Of a stretch of 64,000 nt of DNA, positions 36,319 through 46,830 are shown piece by piece (the first letter of the stretch is position 1; each line of letters starts with the position of its first letter). The stretch is from Fodinibius salipaludis (GTDB lineage Bacteria; Bacteroidota; Rhodothermia; Balneolales; Balneolaceae), in assembly GCF_002287075.1 (NCBI RefSeq), contig NZ_NSKE01000009.1, forward strand, positions 83,312 through 147,311. Direction: 5' to 3'. A program made the position numbers and the translations under genes. The notes beneath the pieces are model-generated. The model was not told the DNA's origin, did no database searches, and worked only from the letters and a program-made list of their open reading frames with translations.

Positions 36319-36682
36319 TGGAGGTGCGGGGAATCGAACCCCGGTCCGAAATGGTATATCGTTCAAGCATCTACATGCTTAGTTGCCGTTTAAAGTTCGC
36401 CCGAAGCATCGCCCGGCAACAGGCAACTTCAGACTAGACTGTTAAAGTTTTACGCAAGTTCGACAGTCTGCGAAACCTACGCTATCCTGTCATAATCGGC
36501 GCTCCATTCAGCACTGACAGGCAAGAAGCTGAAGGAACGGCTAAGCTGCGTTACGCAGCTAAGCTATAAGAATAGTTGTTGTCAACTACATTTAATTGCA
36601 TGATGATGATTTACGAGATCATCGCTCAAGCTCGGCATGCAGCCTGCGATTTTACTCACTCCGTCGAATCCATTACACCCCC
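36319..36682 (-). ncRNA. ssrA: Transfer-messenger RNA
   Basis: 364 nt. The 5' end GGGGGTGTAATGGATTCGACGG pairs its first seven bases with CACCTCC near the 3' end (one G-U pair). The T-arm GGGGTTCGATTCCCC lies just before the acceptor stem. The tag frame reads VVDNNYSYSLAA and then TAA, ending in the LAA recognised by ClpXP; the resume codon is GTA or the following GTT. The mature end at 36319 is followed by CAA, so CCA is added after transcription. It frees stalled ribosomes together with SmpB. Confidence 0.95.
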
Positions 36683-36882
36683 AATAAGTAAAAGAACAAA
36701 ATTGTAAAAAATCTTTTTTATTCTCCTTGTGTTCATAGTATACAACAAATCAAAACGGTATAAAATTCAAAGTATTTTGTACCAAAGTCAATGAATTTGA
36801 GATTATTATTTCTGATTGATTTCTATCAAGAAGTTCGATAACCTACTTTTTAAAGGCTTAACTTGATGGATTTTCTATTGTT

Positions 36883-37368
36883 ATGAAAAAATTACTCCTT
36901 CTAATACCAGCAGTTATCCTCCTCACAGTTAGCTGTATTACGGAAAATCGAGATTTTGGCAACACTCCTCCCATAATGGATGTTAGCATCAGTTATGTCA
37001 ACGAAGAAGGGGAAGATTTGCTGAAACGGGATTATTTCCAGTTCTACAACATCTATTATCTGCAAAAAAATGAAGAGACCGGAAAGTTTGAGCGTGTTAA
37101 AGCCGCTGATAACCAATCTTCTTTTTATGTAGATCAAGGGACTAACCGCTATGCCCTTCGGGTATTTCCCAATCGGGAATTTATTGATGGGAAATCAACC
37201 ACATTAATTGAAGATCACCGTGATAATATTGATACCCTGCGGGTACAGGGCTACAATGAAGGTCGAGGCTCAATAGCTGAGCGTATCTGGTATAATGGCG
37301 AACTGGCTTGGGAAACAGCTCCTAATCCGCCAAGACGCTATTTTACCGTCACTAAATCCAGCTTATAA
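36883..37368 (+). CDS. Lipoprotein of unknown function
   Basis: 161 residues. A lipobox leader (LLLLIPAVILLTVSC, Cys18) followed by a beta-rich domain: MDVSISYVNEEGEDLLKRDYFQFYNIYYL, SSFYVDQGTNRYALRVFPN and DTLRVQGYNEGRGSIAERIWYNGELAWE. I do not recognise the family. It ends 3 nt from the convergent lysC-lysA fusion gene. Confidence 0.7.
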   Translation: MKKLLLLIPAVILLTVSCITENRDFGNTPPIMDVSISYVNEEGEDLLKRDYFQFYNIYYLQKNEETGKFERVKAADNQSSFYVDQGTNRYALRVFPNREFIDGKSTTLIEDHRDNIDTLRVQGYNEGRGSIAERIWYNGELAWETAPNPPRRYFTVTKSSL

Positions 37369-37371
37369 AAT

Positions 37372-39960
37372 TTATTTGATCACTTTTTCTGTCGCCGGCT
37401 CTCGTAAATTATAATTTGAGCTCATTACTTTCCCATAAGCTCCAGCATTAGCAATCAAAATAACATCACCCTCTTCCGAATTAGGGAATAAGCGATCAAT
37501 ACCCAGTTTATCACCTGATTCACAAATGGGACCGACAATATTCACAGTTTGATTGGTAGGTTGCTCTAACTTTGAAAGATTAACAATGGTATGGCGCGCG
37601 CCGTAAAGAGCGGGTCTGATAAAAGAGTTCATGCCTGTTTCGATACCTACATATTGCATTTCGCCCTTCCCTTTTAGCTGGGTTACTTTACTCAGCAATA
37701 CTCCGGCCGTTGCTACCAAAAACCGCCCAGGCTCAACCCAGAGATCATAATTTGGATGAGCCTCTTTAAACTGTTGCAGTGATTGGTCGACCTCTTCGAT
37801 ATCCAAGTTGGCCTGGTTTTCATTTTCTTGAATTCCAAAACCACCACCCAGATCTAATATATCTACACCGCCCAGCTGTTCGGCTACTTTATGCAGAATT
37901 ACAGCCGTATCTTTCCACGACTGGGGATCTTTAATACCGCTTCCGATATGGGCATGCAATCCCTTTACAGATATCTCATGTGCCTCAACCAATTCCTTAA
38001 GTTCGTCAAGCTCAAAACGGGGGATCCCAAATTTTGATTGTACGCCTCCGGTTTTTACATGCTCATGGTGTCCGCCGCCGTGACCGGGATCAATCCGTAA
38101 AAACAGCTCTTTTCCCTTAAACAAATTGGGCCATTGCTGCAGGGGATAAATATTATCGAGCGTCACATTAACTTCCAACTCCAACCCCTTTTCATACTCC
38201 GATCGGGGGGCAAAATTGGGAGTAAACAGTATCTTTTTGGGATCTATATCAGGGAATAAATCAAAGACTTTTTCTACTTCTCCGATAGAAACACATTCAA
38301 AGCCAAAGCCAAGCTTCCTGAATGTTTTTAGTATCTCATCATTCGCATTGGCTTTCATTGCGTAAAGTCCAAATGATACCGCGTCCAAATTTTGGATAAA
38401 CCCGGCATATCGTTTAACCGTATCCAAATCATACACATAAGAAGAACCGTTATCCTCCATAATCTCCATCAGTTGCTCACGCTTCTCCTTCCACCAGTCC
38501 TTACCATTTTCTTTTTCATCATCACCTTCTTTCATTAACTGCGACCAAGTAGGCCCAAATGAATCCTGTTTACCCGACTGCAGAATTACTTGTTCGTGTA
38601 GCTGACGTACTAACCGATCGGCCTGCGCGCTTTCCACTACAAAGGTAAAATTCAGATCATTTGCTGCCTGACTGACCAAGTAAACCTGATGCTCTTGGAA
38701 GACCTCAAAAGCTGATCCTAACTGATGTAAAATAGTACGGATACGACGTCCCAATAGACTTACCGCCGAAACAGATTCAATAACTTCAACATGGCAATAA
38801 TTCTCCAAATCCTCTACAAACTCATTGCGAATATCCTGGAAGTGCTCATTCAATCCGGGATCAAGAGAAACGGTAACGTTCGACTGGGAGGTGGATACCA
38901 AATCAATAGATAACCCAAAATGCTTAAATACTTCAAAAGCATCCGCCAAGAAACCAACCTCCTGCCACATTCCGAGCGATTCCATACTCACCAGAATTAC
39001 ATCATCACGAACGGCAATCGCTTTCACTATTGCTTCATCATCAGAACCTTCAGACGAAATAATGGTGCCAGACAGCTCGGGTCTCAACGTACAGCGTACA
39101 TGGATGGGAATATCGTGTTTTCGAGCGGGCATTATGCTCCGCGGATGCAACACCTTTGCCCCATTTGTAGCAATCTCCTGTGCCTCCTCATAACTAAGAT
39201 GATTCAATAACCTTGCAGAAGGTACAGCATGTGGATTTACCGAAAACATACCCGGAACATCCGTCCAAACCTCCAACCGTTCTGCTCCAATTTTAGCGGC
39301 AAAATAGGCGGCCGAAACATCCGACCCCCCGCGGCCTAAAATTACGGTTTTATTTTCTGAATCACTGCCAATGAATCCCTGTGTAACTACAATGGGGCCT
39401 GCTTCATTCAGCGCTTCAGCAATCCCTTCATCATAATCAGTTGTACTTACCGCAGAAATAATCCGCGACCGTTCAGTAGCATTTTTGCGAACAACCGTTT
39501 TAATTTGATCCCGGGCATCCATCCACTGTACACCATCCAGCGTTTGTTGCAAATAGGCGCTGCCAAGTTTAGTGGCCATGAGTTCTCCCATCGACAGAAG
39601 TCGCGCCTGAACCCGGTAACTTGCTTCACCAATCAGTTCAATTCCTTTTACAATATGTTCTAACTCCTCAAAGTCATCAGAAAGTAGTTCTTGGGCAGCA
39701 ACATCCAGTTTTTGGCCTAAAGCAAGGTGCTGCTCCTTAATCTGTTCTACCTTGTTGAGCATGTTCTTATCTGACGGCTCTTCGATAATTGCTTCGAGCG
39801 TATTAGAAACTCCACTCAAAGCAGAGTGCACCAAGCATACTTTATAACCATCATTGCGTCGTTTCTGAACTTCCGATGCAATTTTCTGCCAATTCTCCAG
39901 TGATGATACACTGGTGCCTCCAAATTTTAAGACGATCCAATTCGAACGTTCGCTGCTCAT
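37372..39960 (-). CDS. Bifunctional aspartate kinase / diaminopimelate decarboxylase
   Basis: 862 residues joining the first and last enzymes of lysine synthesis. Residues 1 to about 460 form aspartokinase: VLKFGGTSVSS (10-20), ILGRGGSDVSAAYFAAKIGAE, WTDVPGMFSVNPH and two ACT regions. Residues about 490-862 are a PLP-dependent DapDC: VSFGLYAMKANAND with the PLP Lys, GFGFECVSIGE, HIGSGIKDPQSWKD, LDLGGGFGI, EPGRFLVA and GPICESGDKLG. Such fusions are known in Xanthomonas and some other groups. The product lysine can feed back on the kinase part. Confidence 0.95.
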   Translation of the reverse strand: MSSERSNWIVLKFGGTSVSSLENWQKIASEVQKRRNDGYKVCLVHSALSGVSNTLEAIIEEPSDKNMLNKVEQIKEQHLALGQKLDVAAQELLSDDFEELEHIVKGIELIGEASYRVQARLLSMGELMATKLGSAYLQQTLDGVQWMDARDQIKTVVRKNATERSRIISAVSTTDYDEGIAEALNEAGPIVVTQGFIGSDSENKTVILGRGGSDVSAAYFAAKIGAERLEVWTDVPGMFSVNPHAVPSARLLNHLSYEEAQEIATNGAKVLHPRSIMPARKHDIPIHVRCTLRPELSGTIISSEGSDDEAIVKAIAVRDDVILVSMESLGMWQEVGFLADAFEVFKHFGLSIDLVSTSQSNVTVSLDPGLNEHFQDIRNEFVEDLENYCHVEVIESVSAVSLLGRRIRTILHQLGSAFEVFQEHQVYLVSQAANDLNFTFVVESAQADRLVRQLHEQVILQSGKQDSFGPTWSQLMKEGDDEKENGKDWWKEKREQLMEIMEDNGSSYVYDLDTVKRYAGFIQNLDAVSFGLYAMKANANDEILKTFRKLGFGFECVSIGEVEKVFDLFPDIDPKKILFTPNFAPRSEYEKGLELEVNVTLDNIYPLQQWPNLFKGKELFLRIDPGHGGGHHEHVKTGGVQSKFGIPRFELDELKELVEAHEISVKGLHAHIGSGIKDPQSWKDTAVILHKVAEQLGGVDILDLGGGFGIQENENQANLDIEEVDQSLQQFKEAHPNYDLWVEPGRFLVATAGVLLSKVTQLKGKGEMQYVGIETGMNSFIRPALYGARHTIVNLSKLEQPTNQTVNIVGPICESGDKLGIDRLFPNSEEGDVILIANAGAYGKVMSSNYNLREPATEKVIK

Positions 39961-40118
39961 ATTGTATTGATACTAACTGAAATTTTGATTTAGCTCATTT
40001 ATAATGGCCGTAAAGATAATAATCTCTGAATCCGTTTTTTGTAAAAATTCCACAACAATTTTTCGGTAAATCTTTTACTTCTCTTACTTTATGCAATGAT
40101 AATTACTATTTATAAACT

Positions 40119-42392
40119 ATGGCTGATCGAGGCGTGAAAAAACTACTGACCGTGCTGGTTATTTTTCTATCAGCACAATTTACCTATGGACAACAATCTG
40201 CTTCGGTTAATGGATATATTTCTGACGCCGAAACAGGTGAAACACTTATTTCGGCTAATATTGCACTGAAAGACAGTCGCAAAGGCACCTCATCAAACAC
40301 CTCAGGATACTTTTCCCTAACAGATATTGCCCCCGGAACATATACTATTGTTGCAACTTACGTAGGTTATCAACGGTACGAGCAGGAGATAACCCTTGAA
40401 CCGGGACAAAGTTTACGCCTTGATATTGACCTTGATCCGGAAGGAGTTCGACTTGATGAAGTAGTCGTTGAATCAGAGCGTGAAAAAGAAGAACAACGCA
40501 ATATTGGTATTGCTCAAATGCAGACCAAGCTTATCAAAGAATTACCCTCTGTGCTTCAATCTGATGTCTTTCGATCCCTTCAGCTGCTGCCGGGCGTAAA
40601 AGCAGCATCCGACTTTTCCAGTGGGTTGTACATTCGCGGGGGAAGTCCCGACCAAACCCTAATCTTACTCGATCGCACTACTGTTTACAATCCTTCACAC
40701 TTTTTTGGCTTTTTCTCAACATTCAACCCGGATGCTGTTAAAGATGTGCGTCTCTATAAAGGGGGCTATCCGGCCAAATATGGTGGTAGACTCGGATCGG
40801 TACTTACGATATTCAATAAGGATGGAAACAGAAATGAATTTGAGGGATCGGTTTCGGTAGGACTGCTCTCTTCTCGCGCTTCCATCGAAGGACCCTTCGA
40901 AAAAGGATCTTACATGCTGGCTGTTCGCCGCTCTACCCTTGAACCGGTACTTGCCATACTACAAAATACAAGTGAAAACATTCCCGACAGCTTTTACTTT
41001 CTCGATGTCAACGGTAAAGTCAATTACGATGCCAATCAAAACAATAAAATTTCACTGGCTTTTTATACCGGGACTGATAATCTAAAATTTCCCTTTAGTA
41101 CCGATGCAGGTATTAATCTAAATTATGGGAACCAGACCCTCAGCTCAACGTGGACCCATATTTTCTCTGACAACGTATTCTCTAACTTTACGGTAACGGG
41201 TTCGCGATATTTTAACTACCCTACTATAAACCTTGCTTCTACTCCCATTGAGCGCTCTAACAACATTTATGATTTTTCACTCAAAGGTGATATCGAATAC
41301 CTTCCCAACGACAATCATGAGATTTCTACCGGTTTCTGGATGGGAAACTTAACATTAAAATTACAGGACAGCTTTGACGGTGAAGATACATTCAGTTCAC
41401 GAATACAAACGCAGTACGGCTCGTGGTATATTCAGGATAAATGGGATATATCAGACCAATGGACTGCTACTCCCGGATTGCGAGTAGCCGGTTTTAGCGA
41501 GGGACAGTACCTGAGGCTTGAACCCCGCATGTCGCTGGAATATCGTCCCATCGATCGCATCCGCTTGCAGGGAGCATATGGCCGATACAATCAGTTTTTG
41601 ACCCTGATTTCTAATGAAGCTTTCACCGGGTTTGATGTCTGGCTCACTACCGACGACGGCGTCCCTCCCGCTTATGGCAATCAATATGTGGTAGGAGCTA
41701 AAACAATTCCGTGGGAAGGCTATGGTCTGGATTTGGAACTTTACTATCGTTCGATGAACGATTTGTTTGAACTGGATCCTTTTATAACAGATCAAGCCGG
41801 ATTACCCTACAATGAAATCTTCCGTTTTGGGGAGGGATATGCGTATGGAGCTGAACTTTATTTTGAACGACAAGTTGGCCGACTAACAGGATTTGCCGGA
41901 TACACCTTCAGCGTAACAAGACGAAAATTTCCCAATTTTAACGATCCGATTTCTAATCAAGGTACGGCCCGTTATTATCCACCAAAGTACGATCGCATCC
42001 ATGATCTCAACATTGTTTTGCAATACGATATTAGCTCGCGATGGTCAACAACAGTAAGCTTTAATTATGCCACCGGACAAGCCTACACCAAGCCGCTGGG
42101 TCGAACAACCGCTTTTGATGTTCCAACCTCGGGCCTCAACTATGACCAACTCATTGTGGGACGCGTTAACGCATCGCGTCTGCCCGATTATAACCGACTG
42201 GATTTCAGTTTTAGTCGAAAGGGCACTTTTTTTGGGATGGGAGAAGCCGAATGGCAATTTCAAGTCATAAATGCCTACTCTCGACGCAACGTCTGGTTTT
42301 ATAATTACGATCTAAATGAAAATCCCGCAGAACGCGAAGCCATAACCCTGCTCCCCATTTTACCAACCCTTTCATACACCGTAGAATTTTAA
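40119..42392 (+). CDS. TonB-dependent receptor with carboxypeptidase-like N-domain
   Basis: 757 residues. Signal peptide (to YGQ, about 26), a CarboxypepD_reg-like domain (about 30-110: VNGYISDAETGETLISANIALKDSRKGTSSN), the plug (about 130-230: LPSVLQSDVFRSLQLLPGVKAASDFSSGLYIRGGSPDQTLIL, GGYPAKYGGRLGSVL) and a beta-barrel ending in LPTLSYTVEF with the terminal aromatic. Takes up an unknown ligand across the outer membrane using TonB energy. Its stop is 2 nt from the DUF4249 gene, so they are co-translated, and a DUF4159 gene follows. Confidence 0.92.
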   Translation: MADRGVKKLLTVLVIFLSAQFTYGQQSASVNGYISDAETGETLISANIALKDSRKGTSSNTSGYFSLTDIAPGTYTIVATYVGYQRYEQEITLEPGQSLRLDIDLDPEGVRLDEVVVESEREKEEQRNIGIAQMQTKLIKELPSVLQSDVFRSLQLLPGVKAASDFSSGLYIRGGSPDQTLILLDRTTVYNPSHFFGFFSTFNPDAVKDVRLYKGGYPAKYGGRLGSVLTIFNKDGNRNEFEGSVSVGLLSSRASIEGPFEKGSYMLAVRRSTLEPVLAILQNTSENIPDSFYFLDVNGKVNYDANQNNKISLAFYTGTDNLKFPFSTDAGINLNYGNQTLSSTWTHIFSDNVFSNFTVTGSRYFNYPTINLASTPIERSNNIYDFSLKGDIEYLPNDNHEISTGFWMGNLTLKLQDSFDGEDTFSSRIQTQYGSWYIQDKWDISDQWTATPGLRVAGFSEGQYLRLEPRMSLEYRPIDRIRLQGAYGRYNQFLTLISNEAFTGFDVWLTTDDGVPPAYGNQYVVGAKTIPWEGYGLDLELYYRSMNDLFELDPFITDQAGLPYNEIFRFGEGYAYGAELYFERQVGRLTGFAGYTFSVTRRKFPNFNDPISNQGTARYYPPKYDRIHDLNIVLQYDISSRWSTTVSFNYATGQAYTKPLGRTTAFDVPTSGLNYDQLIVGRVNASRLPDYNRLDFSFSRKGTFFGMGEAEWQFQVINAYSRRNVWFYNYDLNENPAEREAITLLPILPTLSYTVEF

Positions 42393-42394
42393 GC

Positions 42395-43279
42395 ATGAAA
42401 AAAATAATACCCATATTAACGTTCTTAGTAATCTTGTCCGGGTGCGAACTCTACGAGCAGGATGAATACCAGGAATACTATGTCGTAGAATCATATTTAG
42501 TTGCTAACGATACCCTTCAGCAAGTTCGACTTTCAACAACGAATCCTATTGACGAAACCTATCGATTTGAGGATAATACCGTTTCTGGTGCAACGGTAGA
42601 AATACAGCGGTTACATTCTGACAGTTCTGTCGCCGAGCAGTACCAATATCAAGAACAACGACCGGGGATCTATACTCCGGTTGATAATATAACTATCCAA
42701 GACGAACAGTTATACCGCCTGCAGGTAACAACCCAAAACGGAGATGAAATTTCTTCTACCACATATGTTCCGGGAGATTTTGAAACCGTTAATGAACTGG
42801 AATCCAGTTATGTATATCAAGGCGAACAACAGGTTGAACTCACGACCACTCCAAGCTCCTATATTACTGATCGCCAAACCTATTTTGTTTTTACTATTAA
42901 TGCGTTAGATACAAGTCTCAATAATTTAACACCCTTTTATGCCGACCAAGTAGATGACGACGAAACCGATATTGAGGAGTATTATGTTAATTCATCGGGC
43001 ATCGTCAATGAGGGGAACTTTGATCAAAATCCCGACAACGGTAACATTACACTGCGTTTACCTTGGTTAGCCGTTGCCTTTTATGGCTCTAATAATATAA
43101 TTGTGAATACCATAGATGATAACCTCTATGATTTTCTCAGATCACACGATACACAATCAGGAGGCACTACTTTATCACCCGGTGAAATTCAAAATATTCG
43201 ATATAATGTGAATGGCGGGATTGGTATCTTTGGAAGCATGGCCAGTGATACCAGTAGCACCTTTATTACTCGACCATAA
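42395..43279 (+). CDS. DUF4249 family outer-membrane lipoprotein
   Basis: 294 residues. Lipobox leader FLVILSGCELYEQ (Cys17), then VVESYLVANDTLQQVRLSTTNPIDE, which is the usual N-terminal pattern of DUF4249, and LYRLQVTTQNGDEISSTTYVPGDF. DUF4249 genes regularly follow a TonB receptor of the carboxypeptidase-like type in Bacteroidota-like bacteria, suggesting a surface-exposed partner of the receptor. Ligand unknown. Confidence 0.88.
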   Translation: MKKIIPILTFLVILSGCELYEQDEYQEYYVVESYLVANDTLQQVRLSTTNPIDETYRFEDNTVSGATVEIQRLHSDSSVAEQYQYQEQRPGIYTPVDNITIQDEQLYRLQVTTQNGDEISSTTYVPGDFETVNELESSYVYQGEQQVELTTTPSSYITDRQTYFVFTINALDTSLNNLTPFYADQVDDDETDIEEYYVNSSGIVNEGNFDQNPDNGNITLRLPWLAVAFYGSNNIIVNTIDDNLYDFLRSHDTQSGGTTLSPGEIQNIRYNVNGGIGIFGSMASDTSSTFITRP

Positions 43280-43290
43280 TTTACCAACTG

Positions 43291-43971
43291 ATGTTTTCTA
43301 ACATTCTCAAATATATACTGTTATTTGTTTTAGCCACCAGTTTGGCCTGTCCTATCTTTGCACAGGAGTCCGAATCGTTCAACCTTGCACGTATAAAATA
43401 CAGTGGCGGCGGCGATTGGTATAACAATCCGTCAGCTTTACAGAACCTTGCTGAATTTGCCCGTCAACAGGTGCCCATGGCTATTAATCCCGAATACGAC
43501 GATGTCGATATTGGCAGTCCCGACCTTTTTACCTATCCCTTTGCTTTTTTAACGGGCCACGGTACCATCACCATAAACCAAGCCGAAGCATCAAACTTGC
43601 GAACATATCTGCAAAACGGCGGATTTCTTTATGTTGATGATGACTACGGACTGGATGAACATTTTCGAGACATGATTAACAAAGTATTTCCCAATGAAGA
43701 GCTCATCGAACTTCCTTTTGATCATCCGATCTACCACCAAGCTTTCGAATTTCCCAATGGGCTCCCCAAAATCCATGAACACGATGGTAAGCCGCCCCAG
43801 GGATTCGGCATTTTTTTAGAAGGCAGGCTGGCCGTATTCTATACATACGAAACGAACTTAGGGGATGGTTGGACAAATCCCGATGTACATAATGATCCTG
43901 CTGCGGTCAGAGAAAAAGCTCTCCAAATGGGCACAAACATCCTAATATATGCCCTCACGAGCGGTCGGTAG
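43291..43971 (+). CDS. DUF4159 family secreted protein
   Basis: 226 residues. Signal peptide ending PIFAQ (about 25), then the family sequence FNLARIKYSGGGDWYNNPSALQNLAEF, PFAFLTGHGTITINQAEASNLRTYLQNGGFLYVDDDYGLD and LPFDHPIYHQAF. The fold resembles a glutamine-amidotransferase-like/Rossmann domain. Third gene of the TonB receptor operon (11 nt gap). Role unknown. Confidence 0.88.
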   Translation: MFSNILKYILLFVLATSLACPIFAQESESFNLARIKYSGGGDWYNNPSALQNLAEFARQQVPMAINPEYDDVDIGSPDLFTYPFAFLTGHGTITINQAEASNLRTYLQNGGFLYVDDDYGLDEHFRDMINKVFPNEELIELPFDHPIYHQAFEFPNGLPKIHEHDGKPPQGFGIFLEGRLAVFYTYETNLGDGWTNPDVHNDPAAVREKALQMGTNILIYALTSGR

Positions 43972-44099
43972 TTATGTCAGAACCGTATTCTCTTTTCTGT
44001 ATGAATAGAGAAGAAATATATTACGATCAGTCCCTTTTTAATAAGTCGCAATTTACGGATATTTAACCAACCCATAATTCAATCAAATCTCTTGTAATT

Positions 44100-44543
44100 A
44101 TGATCATTCCAATAGCCAGCGACCATGCCGGTTTTGAGGCCAAAGAGAAAGTCAAGACATGGCTCGAAGAAATGGATCACATGCCTGTTGATTTTGGGAC
44201 TCACTCTGATGAGTCTGTTGATTATCCCGAATTTGCTGTACAAGTAGCCGAGAAAGTTAATGAAGGTGAACACGATAAGGGTATTCTTATTTGCGGAAGC
44301 GGACAGGGTATGTGTATGACGGCCAATAAGTATAAGAACGTTCGCGCCGCCCTGGTATATGATGATAATTCAGCAAAAATGACCCGACAGCATAACAACG
44401 CGAATATTTTATGCCTGCCGGGCCGAGGGCTTAGTGAAGAAAAGCTAAAAAAGATTGTCAAAATTTGGTTGAATACTGATTTCGACGGCGGCCGTCATGA
44501 ACGTCGCGTTAACAAAATTCACGATCTAACTAATAAAGAGTAA
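44100..44543 (+). CDS. rpiB: Ribose-5-phosphate isomerase B
   Basis: 147 residues, normal length. Interconverts ribose-5-P and ribulose-5-[19 protein letters not shown] at the N-terminus, [28 protein letters not shown] with the catalytic Cys65 and [14 protein letters not shown] with His98. Followed at 5 nt by glyA and then tatC. Confidence 0.95.
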   Translation: MIIPIASDHAGFEAKEKVKTWLEEMDHMPVDFGTHSDESVDYPEFAVQVAEKVNEGEHDKGILICGSGQGMCMTANKYKNVRAALVYDDNSAKMTRQHNNANILCLPGRGLSEEKLKKIVKIWLNTDFDGGRHERRVNKIHDLTNKE

Positions 44544-44548
44544 CATTT

Positions 44549-45847
44549 ATGCAATCTCTACCTGATCAAGATTCTGAGGTATATCAACTTTTAGCCGACG
44601 AAAAAGAGCGCCAAAATGATAATTTGGAACTTATTGCTTCCGAAAACTTTGCTTCGCGAGCAGTCATGGAAGCAATGGGATCGACGCTGACCAATAAGTA
44701 CGCCGAGGGATTGCCCGGAAAACGATATTACGGCGGCTGTGAAGTGGTAGACAAAGTTGAAGAACTTGCCCGCGAACGAGCAAAAAAACTTTTTGGAGCA
44801 TCCTGGGTAAATGTACAACCACACTCGGGAGCACAGGCAAATGCCGCAGTCTATCTTACTTTTATGGAACCCGGTGAAACCCTCTTGGGTCTCGATCTTT
44901 CGCACGGCGGACACCTAACGCATGGATCCCCTGTCAACTTTTCCGGAATTCTGTATAACTCTGAATTCTATGGCGTTGACAAGGAAACCGGCCGCATAGA
45001 TCTGGAAGAAGTTCGCAAAAAGGCTAAAGAAGTCCAGCCAAAACTCATTTCGATCGGGGCCTCAGCTTATCCCCGTGATTTTGACTACAAGGCATTTCGC
45101 GAAATTGCTGATGAAGTTGGAGCCTATCTATGGATGGATATGGCCCACACTGCCGGACTTATCGCCGCTGGCTTGCTAAAGAATCCTCTGCCTCACTGCC
45201 ACGTTGTTACCACCACCACGCATAAAACCTTGCGCGGTCCGCGTGGTGGGATGATCTTGCTTGGAGAAGACGGAGAAAACACGCTGGGCGTAACGGCTCG
45301 AAAATCAGGGCGAACAAAAAACTGGAGTGAAATACTCGACTCCGGTGTATTCCCGGGAACACAAGGCGGTCCGCTCATGCATGTAATCGCATCAAAAGCC
45401 GTTTCTTTTAAAGAAGCACTGCAGAACGATTTTAAATCATATCAGAAGAAGGTGCAAAAAAATGCCAAAGCAATGGGTGATGCCTTCATGGAGATGGGCT
45501 ATAACCTGGTAAGCAACGGTACCGACAATCATCTCATCCTCGTTGACCTGCGCAACAAAGGGTTAACAGGCAAAGTTGCCGAAGAAGCGCTGGAAAAAGC
45601 TAACATCACGCTGAATAAGAATATGGTGCCCTTCGACACCGAAAGTCCGTTTGTAACTTCGGGTATTCGTATTGGTTCGCCAGCCATGACCACCCGCGGA
45701 TTTGGAACTAACGAGTTTAAAACAATTGCTAAGCTTATCGACAAAGTACTGCAAGATCCGGAAAATGAATCCGTCATCGAGGAGGTGAAAGGAGAAGTTT
45801 CCGAGCTCTGTGATGCATTTCCACTATACGATTTTGTAACTGCTTAG
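44549..45847 (+). CDS. glyA: Serine hydroxymethyltransferase
   Basis: 432 residues. Converts serine and tetrahydrofolate to glycine and methylene-THF with [51 protein letters not shown] and the PLP-lysine motif [14 protein letters not shown] (Lys226) are diagnostic. Middle gene of rpiB-glyA-tatC. Confidence 0.97.
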   Translation: MQSLPDQDSEVYQLLADEKERQNDNLELIASENFASRAVMEAMGSTLTNKYAEGLPGKRYYGGCEVVDKVEELARERAKKLFGASWVNVQPHSGAQANAAVYLTFMEPGETLLGLDLSHGGHLTHGSPVNFSGILYNSEFYGVDKETGRIDLEEVRKKAKEVQPKLISIGASAYPRDFDYKAFREIADEVGAYLWMDMAHTAGLIAAGLLKNPLPHCHVVTTTTHKTLRGPRGGMILLGEDGENTLGVTARKSGRTKNWSEILDSGVFPGTQGGPLMHVIASKAVSFKEALQNDFKSYQKKVQKNAKAMGDAFMEMGYNLVSNGTDNHLILVDLRNKGLTGKVAEEALEKANITLNKNMVPFDTESPFVTSGIRIGSPAMTTRGFGTNEFKTIAKLIDKVLQDPENESVIEEVKGEVSELCDAFPLYDFVTA

Positions 45848-45866
45848 TAATTGTCCCATAATTTTT

Positions 45867-46709
45867 ATGACTGAAGAACGCCAAATAATGACCGGGGATT
45901 TACCCGAAGCCAAAAAACCTAAAGATCGAACCGCCAGCATGTCGTTCCTGGATCATCTCGAGGAACTGCGTTGGCGACTTATTAAAGGTCTTGGCGGGAT
46001 TGGCGTAGGGATGATCATCGCTTTTTTCATGGGCGATTTCCTTGTTGCCGAAGTAATGCTGGGGCCCACCCAATCGAACTTTTTTGTGTATCAGCTTCTT
46101 GGCATTGATGCCATCGATCTCACCATCCAAAGCCGAAAACTACCCGGACAATTTTTTACATACTGGGGCACGCTTATTGTCTTTGGAGGTATTTTAGGTT
46201 CTCCCATTCTCTTTTATCAACTCTGGTCATTTATAGAACCGGCCATGGAAAAATCAGAAAAATGGAAGTCCATCGGCCATAGTGCTTTCATCACCTTCTT
46301 TTTTCTGTTGGGCGTCGCATTCGGATACTTCATTCTTGTGCCCTTTGCCCTTCAGTTTTTTAGCCAATTTCAAATATCTGATGCCATCCACAACGATTTT
46401 GATATCAACGAGTATTTTAGCTCCCTCACAATGTGGGTACTATCATGTGGTATCATCTTTCAACTACCGGTATTAAGCTATTTCTTTTCTAAATTCGGAC
46501 TACTTACTCCCGAGTTTTTAAAACAATACCGTCGACATGCCATCATTTCCTGCTTCGTTCTATCCGCCTTTTTGACGCCCCCTGATCCTGTTTCACAAAT
46601 ACTCATAGCAATTCCGTTGGTGTTACTTTTCCAACTTTCTATATGGATCAGTAAATTAGGGGTACGCAAACGCAACAAAGAGCTGGAACAAGCGTTTAGT
46701 GAAAGGTAA
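45867..46709 (+). CDS. tatC: Sec-independent protein translocase TatC
   Basis: 280 residues with about six transmembrane helices. The N-terminal MSFLDHLEELRWRLIKGLGG contains the signal-recognition LEELR motif; GSPILFYQLWSFIEPAMEKSEK and FLTPPDPVSQILIAIPLVLLFQLSIW are family-typical. Core receptor of the twin-arginine pathway. No tatA or tatB in the window. Starts 19 nt after glyA. Confidence 0.95.
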   Translation: MTEERQIMTGDLPEAKKPKDRTASMSFLDHLEELRWRLIKGLGGIGVGMIIAFFMGDFLVAEVMLGPTQSNFFVYQLLGIDAIDLTIQSRKLPGQFFTYWGTLIVFGGILGSPILFYQLWSFIEPAMEKSEKWKSIGHSAFITFFFLLGVAFGYFILVPFALQFFSQFQISDAIHNDFDINEYFSSLTMWVLSCGIIFQLPVLSYFFSKFGLLTPEFLKQYRRHAIISCFVLSAFLTPPDPVSQILIAIPLVLLFQLSIWISKLGVRKRNKELEQAFSER

Positions 46710-46830
46710 AGAGGTAAAAATTGTATTTTCCCCTGCACTGTAAATACGTTACCTTTAACGCTATTAAAATAAGCGTATACAGAATTTGTCACGACCACAA
46801 TAGAATCAGATTTTAATCAGTTTCAAATCA

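Noticed and set aside
36346..36360. AACCCCGGTCCGAAA of the tmRNA recurs at about 62752-62766 near the IS, as if an attachment site.
   Set aside because: A 15-bp match between two places in 64 kb is expected by chance about once or twice. No integrase or tRNA-end duplication is present.
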